Part shown: positions 11,461 to 22,654 of the stretch, piece by piece
Numbering within the stretch: position 1 is the stretch's first letter
Layout of the letters: every line of letters starts with the position of its first letter
NCBI RefSeq assembly: GCF_000715075.1
Contig: NC_134082.1
Coordinates: forward strand, 143,084,948 to 143,148,947
Direction of reading: 5' to 3'
Source of the DNA: Nicotiana tabacum
Taxonomy: Eukaryota > Streptophyta > Magnoliopsida > Solanales > Solanaceae
DNA: 64,000 nucleotides
Translations under genes and position numbers: made by a program
Notes under the pieces: generated by a model
Seen by the model: the letters and a program-made list of their open reading frames with translations, nothing else
Database searches by the model: none
Told to the model about the DNA's origin: nothing

Positions 11461-12539
11461 CTCTCTTCCTAACCCAAACAACAATCACAAACAATAGGGC
11501 AAGGGAATAAAGGAAGTTGCAATAGGAATCCTGGCAAGAGAGCAACAAGTCAACAATTGAATCCCGGCAAGGGAACAACATGAATAACATCAACATCCCG
11601 ACAAGGGAGATAACAAATAAATCAATAATAGCATGGCAAGGATGACAACATAATGATATCTTCTCTTTCTCACTTTTACTTCACAATTCACTTCACAACT
11701 CGAGCCAATGCTCTAGAGGTTCAATTATCACTTACATTTTCACAATTCGTTATACAACTTGAGCCAACGCTTATCAATGTTTATAGGTCACAATTCCTTC
11801 CACAAACTTTATACAACAATTAAAAATTACCACCAAGTCATGAAAGATACAACGAAGTCATGATAATCACAATATAAAGACTCACAGGCATGCTAGACAC
11901 CAACGTATAGATACTCATCACCATGCCTATACGTCGTACTCAACAATTACCATATAGCAAATAAGACTCAACTCCTAATCCCTCAAGCTAAGGTTAGACT
12001 AAACACTTACCTCGATGTCACGAACATAAATCACGATTCAACTATATCTTTACCCCTTGATTCCACCACAAATTCGCTCGTATCTAGTCACAAGTTACTT
12101 AATTACATCAATAAACGCTAAATGAATCAACCCTAATGCATGAAAAATGAGTATTCTAAAGTTTTACCCAAAAAGTTAAAAATCGCCCCCGGCCCACATG
12201 GTCAAAACCCGAGGTTCGAACCAAAACCCGATTACCCATTCCTCCACGAACCCAAATATATAATTTGTTTTGAAATCGAACCTCAAATCGAGGTTCAAAT
12301 CCTCAATTTTTGAAAAACCTAGGTTCTACCCAAAACACCCCATGGAAACCATTGATTTTAAGTTGAAATCATGTTAAACGATGTTAATGATTGAAGGAAA
12401 TGAGTTAAAATTAACTTACAATTGATTTGGAAGAAGAGTTATTCTTGGAAAATCGCCCAAAGGAGTTTGTGTTTTGAAAAGATGTGAAAATTGGGTTCAA
12501 AATCGTCTAAGTATAAAAGTTGCAGGTCTCAGATGTGGG

Positions 12540-12825
12540 AATTGCGAACACCCCGACCTCTGCTGGCTTGGGAATTGCGAAGGAAATCTCGCATTTGCAA
12601 ACCCTTAGGAAATCTGGGCTTTTCGCATTTGCGAACAATAAGTCGCATTTGCGACCTCAAGCCTTCCCAGCATACGTCGCATTTGCGAAGGGGATCCTCG
12701 CATTTGCGAAACATAGCCCGCATTTGCAAGATAAGGCAGGCCTGGGCTAGTTTGCATTTGCAACCAATCCCTCACATTTGCGATATCGCATTTGCGAGGC
12801 AGACTTCACAAATGCGAAGCTTGCA
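12540..12825 (-). promoter_or_regulatory. CpG palindrome array (TTCGCATTTGCGAA type) in solo chromovirus LTR
   Basis: The palindromic word CGCATTTGCGA and variants (CGCATTTGCAA, CACATTTGCGA, GCATTTGCGAGG) occur about ten times in 290 bases. Position corresponds to the GCGAACGCG array of the T1 LTR, although the word differs. The open frames across it are by-products of the repeat. Confidence 0.6.
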
Positions 12826-13550
12826 GGCCGATTATACCAGCAAAATTTCTGCAATTCTTCTAAATCCAAAATGCACCCTGTGGCCTATCTAAAATTCACC
12901 CGAGCCCTCAGGGCTCCAAACCAAATATACACACAACTTCAAAAACATCCCACAAACTTATTCATGTACTCATATCACCAAAATAACATCACGAACATTG
13001 AATTAAACCTCAAAATCAATGAAATTTTTCAAAACTTCTTTAAACATCAAATTTTCATTTAAGGTCCGAATCACGCCAAATGGGTTCCGTTTCTTACCAA
13101 ACTTTACCGAAAACACATATAAATCATATTGAACCTGTACCGGGCTCCAAAACCATAATAAGGGCCCGATACTACAGGTTTCACATAACATTTCACTTTC
13201 AAAACCTTTATATTTTTCAAAAAATAATTTCTTTCAAAAATTCATTTCTCGGGCTTGGGACCTCGGAATTCGATTCCGGGCATACGCCCAAGTCCCATAT
13301 TTTTCTACATACCCTCCAGGACCGTCAAATCACGGGTTCGGGTCCGTTTACCCAAAACGCTGACCGAAATCAAATTAATTCATTTTATAGTCAAAATTTA
13401 TCATTTTTCACAGACTTTTACATTTAGGCTTCCGGCTACGTGCCGGACTGCGCACATAGATTGAGGTGATGCTAAAAGAGAATTTTAAGGCCTCAGAACG
13501 TAGAATTTTATTTTTAAATAAGTGATGACCTTTTGGGTCGTCACACATTC

Positions 13551-14399
13551 AGGGAATGCAGGATCTTACTTGATAAAATGGCTTAAAACTCAGGATGGAT
13601 GACAAGAGACTCTACAATCACTCTTGTAGTTCACTCAGTAGATTTAGACCCAAACAACTCCATGGAGGAGAATATGGCTACGATGATGACGCAATTGAGT
13701 ATCCTAATCAAAAAGATTGATGAGTCAGGCCAGAAGCAGATGCACATAGTTGACATGACAAATGGAGGATTATGCATACCATGCATTAATTAGCCATGTG
13801 TGTGCTCGTGGAGTGGTGAAAGTGACAATCAGAACTATCAAGAGAATATGAACTATGTGGGCAACTATGGAGGCCAGAGATAAGGCGGTCAAACTTGGGG
13901 ATAGTAGAATCAACAATATAGGCCACCACAGCAGTAGTACAACAACAATAATAATCTTGGAGCTGCACAACCTCAGGGTAAGGTTGTGCCTTATCAAAGT
14001 CAAAAAGGGCACAATCAGCAGAATCAACAACTAGCTTATCGACAACCTCAACAATAACAGATAGTGCGACAAGAGAATGGGTTGTTTGAAATTAAAGGAA
14101 TGTTGCAACAACTCATTGGGTCCAGTGGGAAAATGGAAGAAAAGGTTCACCAGATGCAAGAAAAGGTAGTATCACACGATTCAACTATCAAGAGCATTGA
14201 GATTCAAATAGGGCAAATATCCATGGCCCGTAAAAATCGTCCTCGAGGAACATTACCTGGGAACACACATGTTAACCCGAAAGAACAGGGCCCGAAGCAG
14301 TTGATGGCTATTAGTCTGAGAAATGGTGGAGACCTTGATCTGGAGCAAGAAGTTGCTCGCGGAAGCCGAGCAACCTAGATACTTGTACTCGTACAAATT
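13551..14399 (+). pseudogene. Athila-1 gag, 3' half (decayed)
   Basis: The sequence continues directly from the pre-insertion gag. It includes a frame with 'MATMMTQLSILIKKIDES' (13675 onward), then an Asn/Gln/Gly-rich stretch around 13800-14060, then 'FEIKGMLQQLIGSSGKMEEK' and 'IKSIEIQIGQI' (14085-14220), a coiled-coil-like region typical of the Athila gag C-terminus. Stops and shifts break it into at least three frames. No CCHC knuckle is seen, as is usual for Athila. Confidence 0.78.
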
Positions 14400-14946
14400 G
14401 AGTTAGATGAGTCAACAAAGCTAACAGAAGTAAGAATCCAACCAACCCAATAGGAAATAAACAAGGAAAAAGAGTTTGAAATGGGGGCTGAGGAAGTGCA
14501 AGAGAAGGCATTAGAAAAAGTACCCGAGCAGGATCAAACTCAAGTCACAGGAAAGAAGCGACCTCCAGCACCCTTCCCATAGAGATTGGCCAAATATCAG
14601 AAGGATGAGCAATATAAGAAATTCATGGAGATGTTGAAGCAAATCCAGGTGAACATTCCATTGATTGACGCCTATAGGGAGGTGACTGGTATACAAAAAT
14701 GATGAAGGACTTGATGTCTCGCAAGATCGACTTTCAAAACTTGGCCACTATTACACTAACTCAGACATGTAGTGTTGCCGTGCCGAGACCCATAGCTGAG
14801 AAGTTATCCGGCCCAGGGAGTTTCACAATCCCATGCACACTAGGCAGCTATGCTTTTGCTAAAACATTGTGTGATTTGGGGGTGAGCATAAACTTGATGC
14901 CCTTGGCTATCTATTAAAGGTTAGACATTGGAAGATCAAGACCCAC
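14400..14946 (+). pseudogene. Athila-1 protease region, N-terminal part
   Basis: The frame from 14699 carries '[10 protein letters not shown]' and '[19 protein letters not shown]', the aspartic-protease motif of Athila elements, with Asp-Leu-Gly in place of the usual Asp-Ser/Thr-Gly. It processes the Gag-Pol polyprotein in live elements. The sequence is cut at 14946 by Athila-2 and resumes at 32622 in the same order. Several in-frame stops precede it. Confidence 0.8.
14942..14946. other. Target-site duplication CCCAC of Athila-2 (left)
   Basis: CCCAC here matches CCCAC at 32617-32621 after the 3' LTR of Athila-2. Removing 14947-32621 restores a continuous protease region of Athila-1. Confidence 0.93.
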
Positions 14947-15164
14947 GGATAACTAGGGATTCTAGTTCATTTTACACTCCTTTTTACTTGAGTTTTGATT
15001 AAAAATGTATACAAAATAGTCTCAAAGGCTTACATGTTGTACTTGTTTGTAAGGTTTGGTCAAAAAGGTGACAAATAGTCAAAACCAGCTTAAAAAAGAG
15101 TGAAACATGCACAAGTACCAAGAACAAGTCAAAGCACAACTACAACAAGCCCACCACGGCCGCA

Positions 15165-15500
15165 AGCCATTTAGTGCGGTCCGTAGTTAGGAGATTCAGA
15201 GAGGTGCACTTTTGGAGCCTAAGGCAATGTAGACTGCAAAGGAGTTCGTGTGGTCGCAATGGCCTCTTTGCGGCCACAACCCATTTTGTGCGGTCCGCAA
15301 AAAGATGGGGGTTCAAAGAGTTGGGAGTTTGGAGATTAAGGCCAATGCGATCCGCGGTCCTTTTGTGTGGATTGCAGTTGAAGCCACCGCTGCCGCGATG
15401 CATTTTATGCGGCCCGCGGTGGCCAGATTTAGAGAATGATTAATTAAGCCAAGAAGCCTCATTGCGGTCCGTAGTGCATTTTGTGCGGACTGCAGTACCT
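15165..15500 (+). promoter_or_regulatory. GCGGTCCGC palindrome array in Athila-2 5' LTR
   Basis: About nine or ten copies of GTGCGGTCCGC or degenerate forms (GTGCGGTCCGTAG, TGCGATCCGCGGTCC, TGCGGCCCGCGGTGG, GTGCGGACTGCAG), often preceded by 'cattttg'. Many variants are the C-to-T or G-to-A products expected at methylated CpG. Confidence 0.65.
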
Positions 15501-15536
15501 CGTTAGGGGTATTTTTTTCCAGAAAATTTGGCCTAG

Positions 15537-15544
15537 TATAAATA
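15537..15544 (+). promoter_or_regulatory. TATA box of Athila-2 5' LTR
   Basis: TATAAATA about 40-48 bases downstream of the last palindrome of the array; the same box is at 31692-31699 in the 3' LTR. Confidence 0.7.
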
Positions 15545-16470
15545 CTTTCTTTTCACATTTTTAGGGTATCTTTTATAATTTGCAAGAGACCAGAGCATGT
15601 GAACGGCTGTATTAGTCTATTTTGAGTAATTTGTAGCTAGATTAACACTAAATATTCTTTATCTTAGTTTGTAATTACATCATATGGGTTATTCTTCATC
15701 TATTTATCTGTTTTCTTCCATTATTATGAGTAGCTAGACCCATTAGCTAGGGTTGTGGCTCAATCCTAGTGTAGGTATTTGATGGGTCTTTTGATTCAAG
15801 GCTTAGATGTTTATGGGTAGTTGATATTTGGACTGATTTGTGTTTTCCATGTTGAATTAGTGATTGCAAACACTAATTTGTGCCTATTTGACTCGGGTTC
15901 TTCTTGAGAAAGAGAGCTTGAGTCTAGGAAAATCAGTCCAACAAGGAATTGGGGTGTAATCAAGAGATTTATAGCCCCAATTAAAGGGTTAAAACTAGAG
16001 ATAGTAATACCCGACTTGAGCCTATATTGCTTGCACAATTTAGACACCCAATTGGTCTTGAGAAAGTCAATTAGGGCAAAGTCACACAAGCTACCAAGAG
16101 GTATAGAGTGAGTAATTCCGTGCATTGGTTATATCACAATCCCCAACATAACGTCTCTGCCTTAGGCTTTAGATCCCGTCAAGTATTCACCTAGGAGAAA
16201 GTCACTTCCCTAGTGCCTCTTTAACTATTTAGAAAACCATAGAAGCAATCATTCTTAGTTTAATTTAGCATACTATTAGCATAAATATTAGAAGAAATAA
16301 CCAACCAAAAGATGATTGGAAGAATAATTAAGAGCACTACCCATTTCTAGTTTAGATAGGAATCTAATTCTCTCTTCTAGCTCCCTGTGGATTCGATCCC
16401 GACCATCTCGATAAAAGCTACTTCGACTGCTCTCGCCACTTTATAGTGGTGTAGGTTGGCACCGATCACA

Positions 16471-16492
16471 TTTTGGCACCGTTGCAGGGGAG
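16471..16492 (+). other. Athila-2 primer-binding site (tRNA-Asp)
   Basis: TTTTGGCACCGTTGCAGGGG lies two bases after the LTR. It differs from the tRNA-Asp complement (TGGCGCCGTTGCCGGGG) at two positions, one a G-to-A change. This primer choice is typical of the Athila clade. Confidence 0.88.
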
Positions 16493-16561
16493 TTAAAGGT
16501 TTTGGCTATCTATCTAAATAGTTTTGTGTATTGTTCTTATTTCCTTCTGTGTTACTAATTT

Positions 16562-18598
16562 TTGTGTGTTGCAAATTCAGGTACCAAATGGCAGCACAAT
16601 GCACCTCTTGGAGATCTTCCACCGGGGGAGGAGGTAGATGACAATATTGATAACGAGGTTCCTATTGTACCTCAAGGACAAAGGAGAGGCCACCAGGCCA
16701 ATGATAATGTTCCAGGCCCTCCCTCGGCACCTCGAAGAGTGGCTCCTCGAGTGCTTCCCAACTAAGGATATGCTAGTGCAATTGTCCCACCTCGGATCCG
16801 GGCGGTCAATTTTCAAATTACAAATGTGATGCTGACATTGTTGGAGCAGCGAGGGTATTTCACGGGTGCTCCAAATCAGAATACTTAGAAACATCTCATA
16901 TTTCGTGGATACCTGTTGGGGGAGAAAGCAAACTAATATTTCAGAGGATGCACTTCGGTTGAGATTATTCTCTTTCTCACTTATAGGAAAGGCATTGGAT
17001 TGGCTTGAATGACTTCCCAACCATTCCATCACTACTTGGGATGAGTTGGCAGATAAATTCATTGCAAAGTTTTTCTCACCGGGGCACATGGCAATATTGA
17101 TGGATGAGATCTTAGTTTTCAAGCAGGAGCCCACCGAACCATTACATGAGATATGAGAGAGATACAAAACCATGGTAAAGGAATGTCCCAACAATGATAT
17201 GACTGAGGCAATGATACAACAGACATTCTACCGGGGCATTAACACAAAAAATCAATGCATAATGAACCAACTTGCTAGGGGTAATTTCATGAATTTGTCT
17301 TATGATGAGGCTTGTGACATTCTTGATGAGATAGTCGACACGTCCTCCGCTTGGCAAAGTAGAGCCAATGTGCCATAGGGTGACCCCACAGTCATCCTCT
17401 TGCACAAAGAGCTCCATGATCATGGGTAGGCAATAGCAGAGCTAACAATAACAATGAACCAGCTAGCAAAGGCATATTTACAGCAAGTTCAAAATCCATG
17501 CCAAGTGAATGCTATGGAAGGTGTCAACATGCTAGTGAACAAAAGAATACAAAGAGGTCAACAGAACCAAGAGAGTTCAAATCAATATGACAATGATAGT
17601 GGTTGATTCCAAGATGATGGTTATGATGGGCAGAATGAAGAAGTGTAATATGTGAACAATTATCAGGGCCAAAGGGGAAATTCTTCCAACCAACAACAAC
17701 GGAGACCCCAAGGCAATTGGGATAATCAACAACAACATGGGAATAGTAATTGGGGGAACAACAACCAAAATTCCAACTAGGGCAATCAGAACAATCAAGG
17801 TAATTGGAATGGCAACAACAACAACTGGGGTAGTAACAACAATCAGGGTGGTTGGAACAATGGCAACCAAGGAAATCGGGGGCAAGGCTTTCAAAGGCCC
17901 CCAATGTATTAACAACCGAACAATCCATCCCCATTTCCATCCCAAGGACCTAGTTCTTCCAATAATGAAATGGGGAGAATTGAAATGATGTTTGAACAGA
18001 TGATGAAAAGAATGCAGACTCTGATGCTCAATTGGCTTCCCACAATACTTCAATCAGAAACTTGGAGGTTCAATTAGGCCAAACCTCACAATCCTTGAAT
18101 ACTCTCCCTAAAGGGGCTCTACCAAGTGATACAGTAACTACAAGAAGTGGACGAGGCGGTGATGTGAATGCCTCCAACCAAAATGAGATTTTGAGTGATA
18201 AAGTTGAGTTGCGAGAAGATGAGATATCTTTGGTAGTTGAAAATGTGATTGATGAGAACGTGAATGAGGAAGTGAGGATTGATATTTAAGATGCCGAGGT
18301 AGAGACTCAGAATGACGTGAACCAATCTAGGGAACACGTAATAGACATGCTGGAAACGGTTATGCCTAAAGCCAAGACTCCTTTTCCAAGGCCACCTCCA
18401 CCTTATCCTCAAAGGCTGGCGAAGCAGAAAAATGAGAATCGGTTTAAGAAGTTTATTGACATGATGAAGAGCTTATCCATTAATGTGCCTTTGGTGGAGG
18501 CTCTAGAGCATATGCCGGGTTATGCTAAATTCATGAAGGACTTGGTGACAAAGATAAGATCCATGGATTGTAACTATCAAGATGACCCACTAAGTTAG
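16562..18598 (+). pseudogene. Athila-2 gag (decayed)
   Basis: The reading starts near 16588 after an acceptor-like 'tgtgtgttgcaaattcag'. Recognisable parts in order: 'VNFQITNVMLTLLEQRGYF' capsid start (16809-16865), gag helices including 'TFYRGINTKNQCIMNQLARG' (17224-17283) and 'LSYDEACDILDEIVDTSSAW' (17297-17356), an Asn/Gln/Gly-rich low-complexity tract (about 17640-17930), 'IRNLEVQLGQTSQSLNTLPKG' (18049-18111) and a proline-rich stretch, 'PFPRPPPPYPQRLAKQK' (18381-18431). It encodes the particle protein of the element. Stops include TAG at 17376 and TAA in place of CAA at several Gln-rich sites; at least two frameshifts occur. No zinc knuckle is seen. Confidence 0.88.
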
Positions 18599-18605
18599 TG
18601 CAATA

Positions 18606-19031
18606 GTGCACTCAATGGCCCCGAAGCTAGAAGATCCCGGTGCTTTCACCATTCCTCGCACCATTGGGAGTGCGGACTTTGCAAAAGCTTTATGTGATTT
18701 GGGGGCATGTATCAACTTGATGCCTTACTCAATTTTCAAGACTTTGGGTATTGGGAAACCGAGGCCGGGTTCCATGAGATTCCAAATGGCAGATAGAACT
18801 ATGAAGAGGCCATTGGGTATTATTGATGGTGTTCTTGTCCGGGTGGACAAATTGATCTTGCCAGCTGATTTTTTGATCTTGGATTGTGAGGTAGATTATG
18901 AGGTTCCAATCATATTGGGAAGACCTTTCCTCGCTATTAGGAAGGCCTTAGCTGATATGGAAGCAGGGGAACTCACCTTTCGGGTGGGTGATGAGAAAGT
19001 GGTCTTTCATGTATGCAAGTCAATGAAGTAG
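18606..19031 (+). pseudogene. Athila-2 aspartic protease domain
   Basis: An open segment of 141 residues. 'FTIPRTIGSADFAKALCDLG' with Asp31-Leu32-Gly33 is the active-site loop in the form Athila uses. 'VDYEVPIILGRPFL' near residues 98-111 is the second hallmark (ILGRPFL). It ends at TAG, where a Gln codon is expected, and the linker continues in the same region to 19391. In a live element it would be part of a single Gag-Pol frame. Confidence 0.9.
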
Positions 19032-19454
19032 CCCAACAGTTCTGAAGTGTGCTCTTTTGTGGACCTTGTCACGACAGTGATAGTTGATGATACTAGTGCA
19101 ATGATCAATGTGGAGGACCCTCTAGAGGCAGTGTTGTTGAATCTTGATTTAAATGAGGATGAAGGCCGAGTGGAGTGTGTGAATGCTTTGCATGGAATGG
19201 GCTCTTACTCTTATGATCCTAAGAAACTCTCTTTGGATCTCGAGAATAGGAAGACTCCGCCAACAAAACCTTCAATCGAGGAACCTCCGATATTGGAGTT
19301 GAAGTTGTTGCCTCCACACCTCAGGTATGAATTCTTAGGCCTTAGTTCAACTTTGCCAGTTATTCTTTCCTCTTGTCTTACTAACATGTAGGTTGATGCC
19401 ACATTGGCAGTGCTTCAAAAGTAGAAGAAGGCAATCAGATGTGCCTTAGCTGAT

Positions 19455-20159
19455 ATGCGGGGGATAAGCCCCGCATTCTATATGCACAAGATTATTCTGG
19501 AAGATGATGCAAAGCCCTCGTTGGAACATCAAAGGAGGTTGAACGAGGCAATTCAAGAAGTTGTGAAAAAGGAGGTGATCAAGTGGTTGGATGCCGGGGT
19601 TGTGTACCCCATCTTTGATAGCTCTTGGACTTTGCCGGTGCAATGTGTGCCAAAGAAGGGTGGTATGACTGTGGTTACAAATTCGCAAAATGAGTTGATT
19701 CCAACAAGGACTGTCGCCGGGTGGAGGGTGTGCATGGACTACCGCAAGTTGAATAAAGTGACCCGCAAGGATCACTTTCCATTGCCTTTTTTGGATCAGA
19801 TATTAGAAAAACTTGCTAGGCGTGCCTTCTACTATTTCTTGGATGGGTATTCTGGGTACAACCAAATTTTGATTTCTCCGGAAGATCAGGAGAAGACCAC
19901 CTTCACTTGTCCATATGGCAACTTTGCCTTTTCTAGAATGCCTTTTGGGTTGTGTAATGCACCGGCTACATTCCAGCGGTGTATGATGACCATTTTCACC
20001 AATATGGTGGAAGATATTTTGGAGGTGTTCATGGACGACTTTAGTGTTGTGGGTGACTCGTTTGATGAATGTTTGAAGAATCTTGATAGAGTGTTGGCCC
20101 GTTGTAAAGAAACCAATCTTGTTCTTAATTGGGAGAAATACCACTTCATGGTTGAGTAG
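19455..20159 (+). pseudogene. Athila-2 reverse transcriptase, main part
   Basis: A 234-residue open segment carrying the RT core: 'VKKEVIKWLDAGVVYPI' (37-53), 'VQCVPKKGGMTVV' (62-74), 'CMDYRKLNKVTRKDHFPLPF' (93-112), motif A 'FLDGYSGYNQ' (128-137), motif B 'MPFGLCNAPATFQRCM' (162-177) and the catalytic box 'FMDDFSVVG' (192-200). The catalytic Asp residues are intact. It ends at a TAG; RT thumb and connection sequence continues from 20202. Copies genomic RNA into DNA in live elements. Confidence 0.94.
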
Positions 20160-20201
20160 GGCATAGTTCTTGGGCATAAAATTTCAAAGCATGGTATAGA
20201 G

Positions 20202-20635
20202 GTGGACAAAGCAAAAATTGATGTGATTTCAAGGCTCCCTCCCCCTACTTCTGTCAAGGGAGTTAGAAGTTTTCTTAGGCATACGGGCTTCTACCGGAGA
20301 TTTATCAAAGACTTTTCAAAGGTAGTGAATCTCTTATGCAAGTTATTGGAAAAAGATGCCAAGTTCGTGTTCGATGAGAGATGTATGCAAGCCTTTGAAC
20401 TTCTCAAGCACAAGTTGACCACCACTCCTATTATTACTGCCCCAATTGGAGCTTGCCTTTTGAGCTCATGTGTGACGCGAGTGATGTTGTGGTTGGGGTG
20501 ATCTTGGATCAAAGAGTGAACAAAATGTTTCATCCAGTGTATTATGCGAGTAAGATAATGAATGATGCTCAAGTGAACTACACGGTGACTGAGAAAGAGA
20601 TTTTGGCTATTGTGTTCGCAATGACGAAATTTTAG
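20202..20635 (+). pseudogene. Athila-2 RT thumb / RNase H start
   Basis: 'MDKAKIDVISRLPPPTSVKG' and 'RSFLRHTGFYRRFIKDFSK' are the RT C-terminal 'FLG.AGFYRRFI' region, here with R and T in place of two usual residues. A frameshift near 20450 leads to 'FELMCDASDVVVGVIL', the first catalytic Asp of RNase H, and to 'NYTVTEKEILAIVFAM', with its Glu. It ends at a TAG at 20633. Confidence 0.88.
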
Positions 20636-20644
20636 CCATATCTC

Positions 20645-21733
20645 ATGGGTGCCAAGGTTATAGTTCATACCGATCATGTCGCACTCCGGTACTTGATGAT
20701 GAAGAAGGATTCCAAAGCTATACTAATGCGATGGGTCTTGTTACTTCAAGAGTTTGATTTGGAGATTGTGGATCGGAAGGGTAGTGAAAACCAAGTGGCG
20801 AACCACTTATCCGGCTTGGAGGAGGAGGGGAGGCCTCGTGATGGCCTAGAGATCAATGATTCATTTCCTGATGAGAAACTCCTTTCGGTGTCGGTGAATG
20901 GTATGCCCTGGTTTGCGGATGTTGCTAATTTCCTTGTGATTGGTATAATCCCGTGTGAGCTCTCTTCTAACCAAATGAAGAAGCTCAAATGGGATAGTTT
21001 GGAGTTCTATTGGGATGAGCCGTACTTGTTCAAGATCTGCACGGATGGTGTGATCCGAAGTTGTGTCCTGGAGGAGGAGCAATTGAGTATCTTAGAGACT
21101 TGTCATTCCTCTCCCTATGGTGGTCATCATGGAGGGGCGAGAACGGCTTCAAAAGTTCTTAGTTGTGGGTTTTATTGGCCAACTTTGTACAAAGATGCAA
21201 GTGAACTTGTGAAGAGATGCGACGAATGTCAAAGAGCGGGTGGAATTTCGAAGAAAGATGAGATGCCTCTCAATACCATTCTTGAAGTTGATATTTTTGT
21301 TGTATGGGGCATTGATTTTATGGGCCGTTTGTTAGCTCGTGTGGGAAGACATACATTCTTGTGGCGGTTGACTTTGTTTCAAAGTGGGTTGAAGCCATGG
21401 CTTCACCCAACAATGAGGCCCGGAGTGTTGTTGCGTTTCTCAAGTTTTACTAGGTTTGGAACTCCTCGTGCAATCATAAGTGATGGGGGTCTCATTTTTG
21501 TAATAGAGCTTTTGACACTTTGCTTGCAAAGTATGGTGTCAATCACAAAGTTTCTACTCCTTATCATCCTCAGGCGAGTGGCCAAGTTGAGGTCTCAAAC
21601 AAGGAAATCAAGAGTATATTGTCAAAGACGGTCAATGCAAATAGGACCAATTGGTCAAAGAAGTTGGATGATGCTCTATGGGCTTATAGGACTGCTTACA
21701 AGACTCCGATTGGTATGTCTCCGTATTAGTTGA
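20645..21733 (+). pseudogene. Athila-2 RNase H end and integrase (zinc finger, catalytic core)
   Basis: It continues with '[16 protein letters not shown]' (third RNase H Asp). The H2C2 integrase zinc finger follows, from '[15 protein letters not shown]' to '[13 protein letters not shown]'. Core sequence 'VVWGIDFMG' gives the first catalytic Asp. A frameshift lies between about 21320 and 21500; afterwards 'AIISDGG' keeps the second Asp in one frame, and '[20 protein letters not shown]' with the catalytic Glu continues in another frame (21520-21729). Inserts the cDNA into the genome in live elements. Confidence 0.9.
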
Positions 21734-22176
21734 TGTTTGGGAAAGCTTGCCATCTACCGGTTGAGTTAGATCACAAGGCCATGTGGGCTTTGAGGGAGCT
21801 AAATCTTGAATGGGATGTAGCAGCAAATCTTCGTGTGGAGCACGTAAATGAACTTGGTGAATTCCGATTTCATGCCTACTCCAGTTCGTCCTTGTATAAG
21901 GACAAGATGAAGTACATTCATGATAAGTATGATCATGGAAGGGAGTTCAAAGTGGGTGATTTGGTTCTCTTGTTCAATTCTCGGTTATGTCTGTTTCCGA
22001 GAAAGCTTAAGTCGAAATGGAGTGGACCTTTTGAAGTGGTGTTTGTGACTCCATTTGGTGCACCTGACTTGAAGAACAAAAATGGGGAGGTTTTCAGAGT
22101 TATTGGGCACAGGGTCAAGCACTACCTGGGCAAAATTGATGACAACCACATGGTGGCACTGCTCCATCTAAAGTGA
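21730..22176 (+). pseudogene. Athila-2 integrase C-terminal part
   Basis: A 148-residue open segment in frame with the integrase core after a TAG (in 'tattagttg'). It contains 'MFGKACHLPVELDHKAMWAL', 'REFKVGDLVLLFNSRL' and 'KLKSKWSGPFEV', the GPF/Y-like end of Ty3/gypsy integrases. It ends with TGA at 22174-22176, taken as the natural end of pol because the conserved post-pol stem-loop follows. Confidence 0.92.
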
Positions 22177-22189
22177 TTTGATGGTAACC

Positions 22190-22238
22190 TGCGTCATGTC
22201 GTGACGTTAAATCAGGCGCTTCTTGGGAGACAACCCAT
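22190..22238 (+). other. Conserved Athila post-pol element with stem-loop
   Basis: Reads GTGACGTTAAATCAGGCGCT followed by TTGGGAGACAACCCA. The last part can pair as TGGG..CCCA around AGACAA. The same unit occurs twice after pol of Athila-1 (36004-36040 and 36064-36100). Confidence 0.7.
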
Positions 22239-22378
22239 GTGTCTTTCTTTTTGTTTTTCTTTGATTTTCTTTTTAGTGTAGGATTTGTCTTTAGACTAAC
22301 TGGTTGTGAGATATGTGTAGGATTATTTTGATGCAGTGCAGGACCAAGTTGAAAAAAAAATGTACACTCTCTGAAGTT

Positions 22379-22617
22379 TGTTGTGCGGCCACAAAGGCCT
22401 TAGTGTGGGGGAAACATTTCAATGCGTCTGTAGAAGTTGATTGTAAAGATTGGGGTTCTCTGAAGTTTTCCACCGTAGCTACAACACATTTTGTGCGGTC
22501 CGCGGTGGACCACTACGCCGCAGAGCATTTCTTGCAGTCCGCAGTGGATGTCTCCCCAGTGCTTCTGACTTGTGAGTACCACGGACCGCGGTTCCATTTT
22601 GTGCGGTCCGCAGTGGG
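22379..22617 (+). promoter_or_regulatory. GCGGTCCGC array in Athila-2 pol-ORF3 spacer (candidate internal promoter)
   Basis: GTGCGGTCCGCGGTGG, CTTGCAGTCCGCAGTGG, CACGGACCGCGGTTCC and GTGCGGTCCGCAGTGG, several preceded by 'cattttg', repeat the LTR array word. TATAAATA stands at 22647-22654, about 36-40 bases after the last palindrome, a spacing like the LTR's. Sequence between the array and the box is not homologous to the LTR. Confidence 0.55.
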
Positions 22618-22646
22618 TAGGTAAAGTGGGCCCCAGGTCCTTTTTC

Positions 22647-22654
22647 TATAAATA
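22647..22654 (+). promoter_or_regulatory. TATA-like box in Athila-2 spacer
   Basis: CTATAAATAGGACC. It could start a separate transcript for the third ORF. The 4.2-kb solo LTR inserted later lies between it and that ORF. Confidence 0.5.

Larger units (their letters stand above)
10524..13545 (-). mobile_element. Solo LTR of a Tekay-like chromovirus, antisense, in Athila-1 gag
   Basis: The 3,022-bp block starts TGTCACGACCC, ends GGGTCGTCACA and has an exact 5-bp duplication, CATTC. In reverse complement it is collinear with the T1 5' LTR (38561-41511). Its right end mirrors the T1 LTR start ('ttttgggtcgtcaca' against 'tgtgatgacccaaaa'), and its left end mirrors the T1 LTR end ('cccaccctcgggagtcgtgatg'). 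No internal region remains. On removal the Athila-1 gag becomes contiguous. It holds a repeated module at 11240-11460 and a CpG palindrome array at 12540-12825. Confidence 0.93.
14947..16468 (+). repeat. Athila-2 5' LTR
   Basis: It matches the 3' LTR 31123-32616 along its length. It starts GGATAACTAGGG, where the 3' LTR has TGATAACTAGGG, so the terminal T has mutated; it ends CGATCA. It is 1,522 bp against 1,494 bp; one visible difference is a ~22-base indel near 15258-15280. Features in order: CpG palindrome array 15165-15500, TATAAATA at 15537-15544, a probable transcript start about 30 bases later, then R/U5. Confidence 0.95.

Noticed and set aside
12491..12892. Open frame of 133 codons with repeated Ser/His/Leu/Arg motifs
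   Set aside because: It spans the CGCATTTGCGA array of a solo LTR; the repetition comes from the DNA word.
15174..15443. Trp/Arg/Cys-rich frames in the Athila-2 LTR
   Set aside because: They come from the GCGGTCCGC array; the equivalent frames differ between the two LTRs.
16577..17194. Long minus-strand open frame (205 codons)
   Set aside because: Lies opposite the Athila-2 gag capsid domain, which is recognisable on the plus strand; the antisense product matches nothing I know.
17524..18053. Minus-strand frames rich in Val/Ile/Leu or Cys/Tyr
   Set aside because: Shadow of the Asn/Gln/Gly-rich tract of gag read on the other strand.
19803..20257. Antisense frames opposite RT
   Set aside because: RT with intact motifs is on the plus strand; these are shadows.
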